DNA of 5,050 nt from Pseudomonadota bacterium. Its GTDB lineage: Bacteria > Pseudomonadota > Alphaproteobacteria > Rhizobiales > Devosiaceae. The notes under the pieces are model-generated. The model ran no database searches. It saw only the letters and a program-made list of their open reading frames with translations, and was not told the origin of the DNA. Made by a program: the position numbers and the translations under genes. The DNA lies in contig JAEZFJ010000260.1 of assembly GCA_023437755.1 (NCBI GenBank), forward strand, positions 1 through 5,050. The letters run 5' to 3'. Below, one piece after another: positions 1 through 4,401 of the stretch (position 1 is the first letter of the stretch; the number at the start of each line of letters is the position of its first letter).

Positions 1-995
1 ACACCAATGTCGGCGACACCATCACCGACGACAAGAAGCCCACCGCCAACCCGCTCCCCGGCTTCCGGCCGGCACAGCCGGTGGTGTTCTGCGGCCGGTT
101 CCCGGTGGGCGCCTCCGATTTCGACGAGCTGCGCGCCGCCATGGGCAAGCTGCGGCTCAACGATGCCAGCTTCTCGTTCGAAATGGAAACCTCGGCCGCC
201 CTCGGCTTCGGCTTCGGCTGCGGCTTCCTTGGCCTGCTGCACCTCGAAATCATCCAGGAGCGCCTCAGCCGCGAGTTCGACCTCGACCTCATCGCCACCG
301 CCCCCTCGGTGGTCTACGAGATCGTGCTCACCAATGGCGAGACGGTGCACCTCCACAACCCGGCCGACCTGCCGGACGTGATGAAGATCGAGGAAATCCG
401 CGAGCCCTGGATCAAGGCCACCATCCTCACCCCGGACGAATATCTCGGCGCCATCCTGAAACTCTGCCAGGATCGCCGCGGCGTGCAGCGCAACCTCAGC
501 TATGTCGGCTCGCGCGCCATGGTCGAATACGACCTGCCGCTCAACGAGGTGGTGTTCGATTTCTATGACCGCTTGAAGTCGATCTCCAAGGGCTATGCGA
601 GCTTTGACTACCAGCTCGCCGACCACCGCCCCGGCGACCTGGTGAAGCTTTCCATCCTGGTCAACGCCGAACCCGTCGACGCGCTCTCCATGCTGGTCCA
701 CCGCAGCGCGGCGGAATCCCGCGGCCGGGTGATGTGCGAAAAGCTCAAGGAGCTGATCCCGCCCCACCTGTTCGTCATCCCCATCCAGGCCGCCATCGGC
801 GGCAAGATCATCGCCCGCGAAACGGTGCGCGCCATGCGCAAGGACGTGACGGCGAAATGCTATGGCGGCGACGCGACCCGCAAGCGGAAGCTCTTGGAAA
901 AGCAGAAAGCCGGCAAGAAAAGAATGCGGCAGTTCGGGAGTGTGGAGATTCCGCAGGAAGCGTTCATCAAGGCGCTGAAGATGGGGGATGATTAG
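1..995 (+). CDS. lepA: Elongation factor 4 (LepA), C-terminal 330 residues
   Basis: LepA is a ribosome-bound translational GTPase (EF4) that acts on stalled or mistranslocated 70S ribosomes and influences initiation and ribosome assembly. The reading frame is open from base 3, so the gene begins upstream; roughly the first 270 residues (GTPase domain and most of domain II) are missing, judging from the usual length near 600. The visible part starts at the end of domain II (VGDTITD) and continues with the EFG-III-like domain (about residues 27-110, with LNDASFSFEMETSAALGFGF and LLHLEIIQERL). Next comes the domain V region (about 160-220, with FDRLKS-like and GYASFDY). The LepA-specific C-terminal domain follows (about 225-330), with IQAAIGGKIIARETV, KCYGGDATRKRKLLEKQK, KKRMRQ and VEIPQEAF, diagnostic of LepA rather than EF-G. 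The C-terminus is complete, with a TAG stop at 993-995. One oddity is that the usual GFGFRCGF reads GFGFGCGF (Gly codon at 216-218). Identification is very secure. Confidence 0.98.
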   Translation, partial: TNVGDTITDDKKPTANPLPGFRPAQPVVFCGRFPVGASDFDELRAAMGKLRLNDASFSFEMETSAALGFGFGCGFLGLLHLEIIQERLSREFDLDLIATAPSVVYEIVLTNGETVHLHNPADLPDVMKIEEIREPWIKATILTPDEYLGAILKLCQDRRGVQRNLSYVGSRAMVEYDLPLNEVVFDFYDRLKSISKGYASFDYQLADHRPGDLVKLSILVNAEPVDALSMLVHRSAAESRGRVMCEKLKELIPPHLFVIPIQAAIGGKIIARETVRAMRKDVTAKCYGGDATRKRKLLEKQKAGKKRMRQFGSVEIPQEAFIKALKMGDD

Positions 996-1011
996 TCACC
1001 CCACCCAACCT

Positions 1012-1029
1012 CCCCCTGAAGAAAGGGGG
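1012..1029. terminator. Short GC hairpin after lepA, possible terminator or repeat fragment
   Basis: CCCCCT (1012-1017) and AGGGGG (1024-1029) form a perfect 6-bp stem around a 6-base loop, 16 bases after the lepA stop codon. There is no T-tract after it, so it is not a classical intrinsic terminator. It could be an mRNA 3'-end stabiliser, or part of a C-rich palindromic repeat of the kind often scattered between alphaproteobacterial genes. The rest of the gap up to 1201 shows no gene. Confidence 0.35.
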
Positions 1030-1143
1030 CCGCATCGCGCCCGACGGACTATCGAGCCATCTGTTGCTGTTGAAGGACGAATGACAGAGTAGGGCCGGGT
1101 AAGGGAAGTTGCGTCCGAAGGGAAATCTCGCTAGGCGGTGTCC

Positions 1144-1173
1144 TTGGATCGAGAGGAAGGAGGCCTGGATAAC
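1144..1173 (+). promoter_or_regulatory. Weak candidate sigma-70-type promoter before the RibD-like gene
   Basis: TTGGAT (1144-1149) and GATAAC (1168-1173) are separated by 18 bases. This is a partial match to the housekeeping consensus (TTGACA / TATAAT). Transcription would begin near 1180, leaving a leader of about 20 bases before the ATG at 1202. Both boxes are imperfect, so this is a suggestion only. Confidence 0.25.
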
Positions 1174-1201
1174 TTTAAGCTAGGTGTCAGCCACCTCTCC
1201 C

Positions 1202-1762
1202 ATGCAGCCCCTCCGCTACTCCATCGGCATCACCCTTGACGGTTGCATCGATCACCAGGTCGGGCTGCCCGACCAGCACACCCACCGGCACGCCACCGAG
1301 TGGATCGCCTCCGGCGACCATCTCGTGTTCGGGCGCATCACCTACGGGCTGATGGCGTTCTGGCGGCCGGTGGCGGAAGGCCGGGTGCCGGAGGGGTTTC
1401 CCGAGTGGATGGTGCCCTTTGCCCACGCGATCACGCGGGCGAAAAAGTATGTGGTTTCCGACACGCTCTCCGAAAGGCCCGGCTGGAACACCGAGCTGGT
1501 CCGCAACCGCGACCTCGAAGCCACCATTCGCCGGCTCAAGGCGGAGCCGGGCCGCGGCATTCTCGTCGGCGGCGTGGCGCTGCCGCTTCACCTGGCGGCG
1601 CTAGGGCTGATCGACGAATACGAGTTCGTGGTGCAGCCGCGGATTGCCGGGCACGGGCCGTACCTGTTCGAGGGGCTGCAGGCGGTCGTCGACCTTCGCC
1701 TTGTCGGCGAGAAGCGGTTCCCGGGCGGCCACGTCGCCCTCACCTACCGGCCAAAAGGCTGA
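1202..1762 (+). CDS. RibD C-terminal / dihydrofolate reductase-fold family protein
   Basis: This 186-residue protein belongs to the RibD_C / dihydrofolate-reductase-like superfamily, whose members are NAD(P)H-dependent reductases related to the reductase half of RibD. Stand-alone members like this one are common, cytoplasmic, and mostly of unknown substrate. The sequence shows the family's opening strand and turn (RYSIGITLDGCIDH, residues 5-18), the GRITYGLMAFW helix start (44-54), a central ITRAKKYVVSDTL strand (77-89), ILVGGVALPLHL (120-131) carrying the Gly-Gly cofactor-loop signature, and IDEYEFVVQPRIAGHGPYLF (137-156). It looks full length. Start choice: a GTG at 1184 would add six residues, but ATG 1202 places the first strand at the very N-terminus, as family members usually begin. 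Neither start has a strong Shine-Dalgarno at ideal spacing (TAGGTG at 1181-1186 precedes the ATG by 15 bases; AAGGAGG at 1157-1163 lies 20 bases before the GTG). It stands alone, with 206 bases to lepA. The family call is secure; the substrate is unknown. Confidence 0.9.
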   Translation: MQPLRYSIGITLDGCIDHQVGLPDQHTHRHATEWIASGDHLVFGRITYGLMAFWRPVAEGRVPEGFPEWMVPFAHAITRAKKYVVSDTLSERPGWNTELVRNRDLEATIRRLKAEPGRGILVGGVALPLHLAALGLIDEYEFVVQPRIAGHGPYLFEGLQAVVDLRLVGEKRFPGGHVALTYRPKG

Positions 1763-1831
1763 TTCCGCGGCATTTGTGATGGAACACCGGGCTGGCTGAC
1801 ACCTTTTGTTAGCCATATCAGGATCCGCAGC

Positions 1832-2089
1832 ATGGCCCGGGAACTCAGACGTCTTCACCCCCATGACCGCCAGCCGCACGACGCGGTGATCGTCACCGTG
1901 CGCCGCGCCCTCGGCCGCACCGTCGCCGATGTCGCCGCGGTGGAAGTGATCGCCGATTTCCCCCAGCCGGTGCCGGCGGCGCTCGCTGCCGCCGAGGCGC
2001 TGAAGGCCGAAGCCGGTTTCAGGGAAATCGCCGTGATCGTTGCCGACGATGCCGAATGGCGCCCCGAGTGGGGCACGCTGGTCGGCTGA
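1832..2089 (+). CDS. Small protein of unknown function (85 residues)
   Basis: I do not recognise this protein. It is 85 residues long with a strongly basic first 30 residues (several Arg and His), then a predicted strand (AVIVTVRR), an Ala-rich helical stretch (about residues 46-61), a hydrophobic strand (REIAVIVADD, about 64-73) and an acidic/Trp-rich tail ending in GTLVG. There is no signal peptide or membrane segment, so it is probably a soluble cytoplasmic protein with an alternating strand-helix-strand pattern. Codon use is GC3-rich like its neighbours, which supports real coding. The start ATG has CAGGAT (1819-1824) about 8 bases upstream, an acceptable ribosome-binding site. It lies 69 bases after the RibD-like gene and 76 bases before the frameshifted gene, on the same strand. 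No functional inference is justified. Confidence 0.7.
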   Translation: MARELRRLHPHDRQPHDAVIVTVRRALGRTVADVAAVEVIADFPQPVPAALAAAEALKAEAGFREIAVIVADDAEWRPEWGTLVG

Positions 2090-2150
2090 GGCGACTTATC
2101 CCCGTCGCTGCGGGCCGGCGTATCCTCCCTGGTCACCCTGTTGACCTGAC

Positions 2151-2156
2151 GAGGAA
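2151..2156 (+). promoter_or_regulatory. Ribosome-binding site of the frameshifted gene
   Basis: GAGGAA lies 9 bases before the ATG at 2166. This is the best-spaced Shine-Dalgarno in this stretch. It matters because it marks the true start as the frame at 2166, which ends early at a TGA (2325-2327), and not the downstream frame that carries most of the coding signal and has only an interior GTG (2225) without a ribosome-binding site. Confidence 0.6.
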
Positions 2157-2165
2157 GCCCAGAAA

Positions 2166-2740
2166 ATGTCCGCCCAGCTGCCCCTTGCCACCAGCCGGAT
2201 GCTGGCCGAGCGCCACGAAAAACTGTGGCTGGAGCTGACCGCGCTCCGCACGCAGGTCGCCGCATTGCCGTCCGCCGGCCAGCTGCTGCCATACCCGACC
2301 CGGTGCGGATCGCCGCCGAATCGCTGATCGCCGACGCCGCACCCTTCGCCCGGTGCCGTGGGGAAAAACTGCCGGTCGCAGCCTTCGACTATGGCGGGCT
2401 CGCGGTGCAGCTGGGACGCATCCTCGCCCGGCTCGACCATTGGGAGAGCCTCCATACCGCCTGGGACGCCAAGTCCGGCTGCCAGGCCTGGCAGTTGAGC
2501 AATGGGTCGGCGCCGGTGCGGCGCCACCGCCCCGCCGTGCCGCCACCGCCGAAAACCGAGCGCGACATGAGCGAAATGCGGCGCAAGCTGATCGAGCGCG
2601 AAGCACAGTACACCCGTCGCCGCTACGATGAGATCTTCCAGGCCGGCCGGGCAGCCGCCCTGGCCGAACTGGCGGCGCAGGAATGCGTGGCGGCGCAAGA
2701 GGATGACCCGACTTGTCCCCGGGTCCGCCGGCTGGGGTAA
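2166..2740 (+). pseudogene. Unrecognised gene, apparently frameshifted near 2285-2300
   Basis: Two overlapping frames together look like one gene of about 190 residues. The first, from ATG 2166 with a good Shine-Dalgarno, gives a leucine- and charge-rich amphipathic helix (RMLAERHEKLWLELTALRTQ, residues 11-30, probably coiled coil). It then runs into Pro/Arg-rich text and stops at 2325-2327. The second frame (offset by -1) reads IPDPVRIAAESLIADAAPF from about 2288, then FDYGGLAVQLGRILARLDHW, a Pro-rich linker (PAVPPPPKTER) and a long charged helix (SEMRRKLIEREAQYTRRRYDEIFQ, then Ala-rich), ending at TAA 2738-2740. Its third codon positions are strongly G/C, as in a real gene. A one-base loss or two-base gain around 2285-2300 explains both. 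No long homopolymer or obvious slippery site is present, so it is either a true mutation or a sequencing error. There is no signal peptide or membrane segment. The protein family is not recognised. An alternative is a functional short product from 2166 plus a separate product from GTG 2225. Confidence 0.6.
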
Positions 2741-2853
2741 ACTCCCCTTATCTCTCCCGCGACAGGGCGGCCTGCGCAGCGACCAGTGGCGGGAGGACGG
2801 CCGGGCATGGGGGCGTCGCTGCCGTCCATGGGCTCGTGGGTGGACCGCTCAGG

Positions 2854-2889
2854 TTCGGCGAGGGCGACGTTTTCGCTCTCCTGTCCGAA
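2854..2889 (+). other. Stem-loop (13 bp in two helices)
   Basis: GAGGGCGA (2860-2867) pairs with TCGCTCTC (2873-2880), 8 bp with one G-U, around a 5-base CGTTT loop. Below it TTCGG (2854-2858) pairs with CCGAA (2885-2889), separated by a small asymmetric internal loop (one base against four). It is the first clear element of the structured region ahead of the DUF1236-like gene. Confidence 0.5.
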
Positions 2890-2920
2890 ATGGAGTCGCC
2901 GCACCCCGTTCTAAAATCCC

Positions 2921-2986
2921 GGCGCCCCGAGGCGCTCGCGTCTCACCTAAACTATCTCAGAGGCGTGTGCGCCTCGGGGTCCCGCC
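2921..2986 (+). other. Long imperfect hairpin (about 23 bp)
   Basis: CCCCGAGGCGC (2925-2935) is a perfect reverse complement of GCGCCTCGGGG (2969-2979), 11 bp. Outside it GGCG (2921-2924) pairs with CGCC (2983-2986) across a three-base bulge (2980-2982). Inside it, after one T-T mismatch, 2937-2944 pairs with 2960-2967 (8 bp, two G-U), leaving a 15-base A/C/T-rich loop (2945-2959). A C/T-rich tract follows (CCTTTCCTT). It may be an RNA structure or a repeat-derived palindrome; the run after it is too poor in T for a standard terminator. Confidence 0.6.
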
Positions 2987-3053
2987 TTTCCTTGCCACCG
3001 GGCTGCCGCAGCGCCGCCCGGGGCTTCGGCACGCCTCCTGTCCGGCGTTGCCC

Positions 3054-3081
3054 ATCGGCCACCCCCGGCAGGGGCACCGAT
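3054..3081 (+). other. Stem-loop (9 bp in two helices)
   Basis: ATCGG (3054-3058) pairs with CCGAT (3077-3081), and inside a small internal loop CCCC (3063-3066) pairs with GGGG (3071-3074) around GGCA. It sits five bases before the much larger hairpin at 3087-3140 and would stack beside it in a folded transcript. Confidence 0.4.
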
Positions 3082-3086
3082 CACAT

Positions 3087-3140
3087 CGCGGGAACCGACG
3101 CCCCACCAGCCCGTTGCTGGAGCCGGGGCGGTTCACCGCG
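3087..3140 (+). other. Long bulged hairpin (20 bp in four helices)
   Basis: Four consecutive 5-bp helices nest in register: CGCGG (3087-3091) with CCGCG (3136-3140); GAACC (3092-3096) with GGTTC (3130-3134); GCCCC (3100-3104) with GGGGC (3125-3129); and CCAGC (3106-3110) with GCTGG (3116-3120), capped by the loop CCGTT. Bulges are A3135, GAC 3097-3099, and an internal loop of A3105 against 3121-3124. Alternating helices and defined bulges are typical of a functional RNA, not of a simple terminator. No T-tract follows. Confidence 0.55.
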
Positions 3141-3179
3141 CCAGCGCCCATCCGGGGCCGGCGCATTAACCCGCAACTT

Positions 3180-3199
3180 GGGAGGCCCAAAAGCCTCCC
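3180..3199 (+). promoter_or_regulatory. Perfect stem-loop just upstream of the DUF1236-gene ribosome-binding site
   Basis: GGGAGGC (3180-3186) and GCCTCCC (3193-3199) form a perfect 7-bp stem with loop CCAAAA. It ends only six bases before the ribosome-binding sequence AGGAC (3206-3210). The left arm itself contains GGGAGG, an anti-SD-like match that the stem would hide. Its place suggests an mRNA 5'-end stabiliser or a translation-control element for the gene at 3219; that role is inferred. Confidence 0.5.
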
Positions 3200-3218
3200 C
3201 AGGACAGGACTACTCACA

Positions 3219-3845
3219 ATGAAGAATCTGCTTCTGGCTTCCGTGGCCGTGATCGCGCTGGGCGCGCCGGCCTTTGCTCAGACCACCGTCACCACCGATG
3301 CCGATACCAATGCCACCATCGGCGCCACTTCGGGCGGCGTCGGCGGCGCGGCTATCGGTGCCGTGCTGGGCGGCCCGATCGGCGCCGTTGTCGGCGGCTT
3401 TGCCGGTGCCGTGATCGGCGCCGAGGCCGGCGTCGAGGCCTCCACCGTCGAATACGCCACCGCCAACCCGGTCGAGCCGATCTACATCGACGGCGGCGTC
3501 GACATCGGCTTCACCGTGCCGGCGGACGTGACCATCCACACCATCCAGGGCGATGATCGCTACGGCTACATCTACGCCAATGACCGCGTCTGGATCGTCG
3601 ACCTCGAGACCCGTGCCCTGGTGCAGTCGCCGGGCTATGTCGTGTCGCAGTCGGTCGCCGACTTTGCCGTGGGCAACCCGGTGGGTTCGGTGACGGTTGA
3701 TGGCGACATCGTGGTCGGCACCGTTCTGCCGGGCGATGTCCAGGTCAACACCATTCCGGACAGCCCGACCTACTCCTATGTCTATGTGAACGACCGCCCG
3801 GTGCTGGTGGAGAATTCCAGCCGCACCGTGGTCTGGGTCAACTAA
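3219..3845 (+). CDS. Secreted DUF1236-type protein with glycine zipper and two tandem repeats
   Basis: The 208-residue precursor starts with a clear Sec signal peptide (MKNLLLASVAVIALGAPAFA, cleavage after A20). A short Thr/Asp linker follows, then a Gly/Ala-rich segment at 39-71 with GxxxG-type spacing (GGVGGAAIGAVLGGPIGAVV), a glycine-zipper-like stretch that could insert in or associate with the outer membrane. The rest is two tandem copies of one unit, 83-137 and 153-207, which align without gaps over 55 residues with 20 identities by my count. Both open with NPV, share P-x-D-V and T-I, and end in Y-x-Y-x-Y-x-N-D-R followed by R-x-x-V. The C-terminal Y-V-Y-V-N-D-R-P-V-L-V plus R-T-V-V-W-V end resembles DUF1236 domains, small envelope proteins of Hyphomicrobiales with no known biochemical role. 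The start is fixed by the signal peptide and AGGAC 8 bases upstream. The gene is monocistronic, between the structured region and a terminator-like hairpin. Family assignment is from recall and moderately sure; function is unknown. Confidence 0.85.
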   Translation: MKNLLLASVAVIALGAPAFAQTTVTTDADTNATIGATSGGVGGAAIGAVLGGPIGAVVGGFAGAVIGAEAGVEASTVEYATANPVEPIYIDGGVDIGFTVPADVTIHTIQGDDRYGYIYANDRVWIVDLETRALVQSPGYVVSQSVADFAVGNPVGSVTVDGDIVVGTVLPGDVQVNTIPDSPTYSYVYVNDRPVLVENSSRTVVWVN

Positions 3846-3853
3846 GGCCTTCC

Positions 3854-3882
3854 GCCGCCCGGGGACCATTTCTCCGGGCGGC
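3854..3882 (+). terminator. Terminator-like hairpin after the DUF1236-type gene
   Basis: GCCGCCCGG (3854-3862) pairs perfectly with CCGGGCGGC (3874-3882), extended inward by G-U, G-C and A-T pairs to 12 bp around a 5-base loop (3866-3870). It begins eight bases after the stop codon and is followed by ACCCTTTG, so the T-tract is short and displaced. It is a plausible intrinsic terminator for a GC-rich genome, or a 3'-end stabiliser. Confidence 0.65.
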
Positions 3883-3887
3883 ACCCT

Positions 3888-3916
3888 TTGCCGGCCCTCA
3901 CCCTCCGCGCTATAGA
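3888..3916 (+). promoter_or_regulatory. Sigma-70-type promoter for the cyclic-nucleotide-domain/SelW operon
   Basis: TTGCCG (3888-3893) and TATAGA (3911-3916) are separated by exactly 17 bases, a good match to the housekeeping promoter of alphaproteobacteria, in which only the TTG of the -35 is strongly kept. Transcription would start near 3923, giving a 5' leader of about 17 bases that contains GGAGGG. This also argues against the in-frame ATG at 3916, which lies within the -10 box. Confidence 0.6.
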
Positions 3917-3939
3917 TGGGGCGCAACGGAGGGCGCGTC

Positions 3940-4401
3940 ATGGCCGATATCCTCGACTATTGCGAAGGGCTCGAGCCCCGCACATTCGACCCCGGTGCCA
4001 CCATCCTGCCCGAGGGCGAGCGCCTCGGCCGGCTCTACGTGCTGATCGATGGCCAGGTCGAAGTGATCCGCGAACGCACGCAAGTCACCCATGTCGACGA
4101 GCCCGGCTCGATCTTCGGCGAGATGGCGGTGCTGCTCGACATGCCCCACTCGGCCACGGTCAAGGCGCTGTCCGAGGTCCGCGCCTACGAAATCCCCGAT
4201 GCGCTGACCTTTCTCGACACCCGTCCGGAATTCTCGCTCGCCATCGCCACCATGCTGGCGCGGCGGCTCTACTACACCACCTCCTACCTCGTCGACCTGC
4301 AGCAGCAGTCCGCCGGCAAGCGGCAGGATCTCGACCTCGTCGACCAGATCCTCCAAAGCCTCGTTGATCCCAGCGAAGTCAAACGCCAGGGGCCCGCGTG
4401 A
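3940..4401 (+). CDS. Stand-alone cyclic nucleotide-binding domain protein
   Basis: This 153-residue protein consists of one cNMP-binding (CAP_ED) domain with a short helical tail and no helix-turn-helix, so it is not a Crp/Fnr transcription factor. The beta-roll opens with FDPGATILPEGERLGRLYVLIDG (residues 16-38; the PGxxIxxEGE and LYVLIxG patterns are typical). The phosphate-binding cassette is FGEMAVLLDMPHSATV (59-74), and helix C follows (about 90-115). FGE and the A-T-V end are intact, but the cassette Arg that contacts the cyclic phosphate in CRP and PKA is His (H70, codon 4147-4149), so binding of cAMP or cGMP is uncertain. The tail (QQQSAGKRQDLDLVDQILQSL) is charged and helical. The start ATG has GGAGGG (3928-3933) six bases upstream. 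The stop overlaps the start of the next gene, implying co-translation. The family is secure; ligand and partner are unknown. Confidence 0.9.
   Translation: MADILDYCEGLEPRTFDPGATILPEGERLGRLYVLIDGQVEVIRERTQVTHVDEPGSIFGEMAVLLDMPHSATVKALSEVRAYEIPDALTFLDTRPEFSLAIATMLARRLYYTTSYLVDLQQQSAGKRQDLDLVDQILQSLVDPSEVKRQGPA

Larger units (their letters stand above)
2741..3218 (+). ncRNA. Gene-free, hairpin-rich region: candidate structured leader or small RNA
   Basis: These 478 bases between two genes hold no convincing coding region: translations in the open frames are Arg/Pro/Ser/Gly-rich, use codons rare elsewhere in the window (AGG, CTA, AGA, TTA) and match no family I know. What the stretch does hold is dense inverted repeats in order: 2753-2760 with 2789-2796 (8 bp), or alternatively 2795-2801 with 2821-2827 (7 bp); 2854-2889; 2921-2986; 2998-3003 with 3016-3021 (6 bp); 3054-3081; 3087-3140; and 3180-3199. 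Two of them, of about 23 and 20 bp, are far longer than chance easily gives even in GC-rich DNA. The stretch runs straight into the secreted DUF1236-like gene, so it may be its folded 5' leader, or one or more independent RNAs. It matches no riboswitch, tmRNA, RNase P or SRP RNA consensus that I can recall. Strand is assumed from the neighbouring genes. Confidence 0.4.

Noticed and set aside
1793..1815. 7-bp inverted repeat TGGCTGA / TTAGCCA after the RibD-like gene
   Set aside because: It contains one G-U pair, its T-run lies in the loop and not after the stem, and it is short; it is not convincing as a terminator.
2141..2169. TTGACC as a -35 box for the frameshifted gene
   Set aside because: A -10 at proper spacing would fall on the start codon at 2166 and place the transcript start inside the gene.
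2096..2698. Long minus-strand open frame opposite the frameshifted gene
   Set aside because: It has no recognisable domain or ribosome-binding site, and its composition is that of a mirror of a GC3-biased plus-strand gene.
2912..2917. TAAAAT as a -10 box just before the 23-bp hairpin
   Set aside because: It matches five of six consensus bases, but no -35-like sequence lies 16-18 bases upstream; it is worth remembering only if a transcript start is mapped near 2924.
2628..3218. In-frame upstream extension of the DUF1236-type protein
   Set aside because: The signal peptide at 3219 with a ribosome-binding site 8 bases upstream fixes the start; the extension is basic, low-complexity text read through hairpins.
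2741..3218. tmRNA, RNase P RNA, 6S RNA, SRP RNA or cobalamin riboswitch
   Set aside because: The conserved sequence blocks of tmRNA, RNase P RNA, SRP RNA and the cobalamin switch that I know are absent. 6S RNA is poorly conserved in sequence and cannot be fully excluded by eye.
2713..3222. An open frame across the hairpin-rich region that ends in an ATGA overlap with the DUF1236-type gene start
   Set aside because: The translation is Arg/Pro/Ser/Gly-rich, uses codons rare in the neighbouring genes, has no ribosome-binding site at its start and resembles no family. Lack of stops is not rare at this GC content. The middle (about 2830-2960) looks slightly more protein-like, so a blastp check would be the deciding test.
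3210..3941. Long minus-strand open frame opposite the DUF1236-type gene
   Set aside because: The Val/Asp/Gly/His-rich periodic text is the expected antisense shadow of the repeat-containing plus-strand gene.
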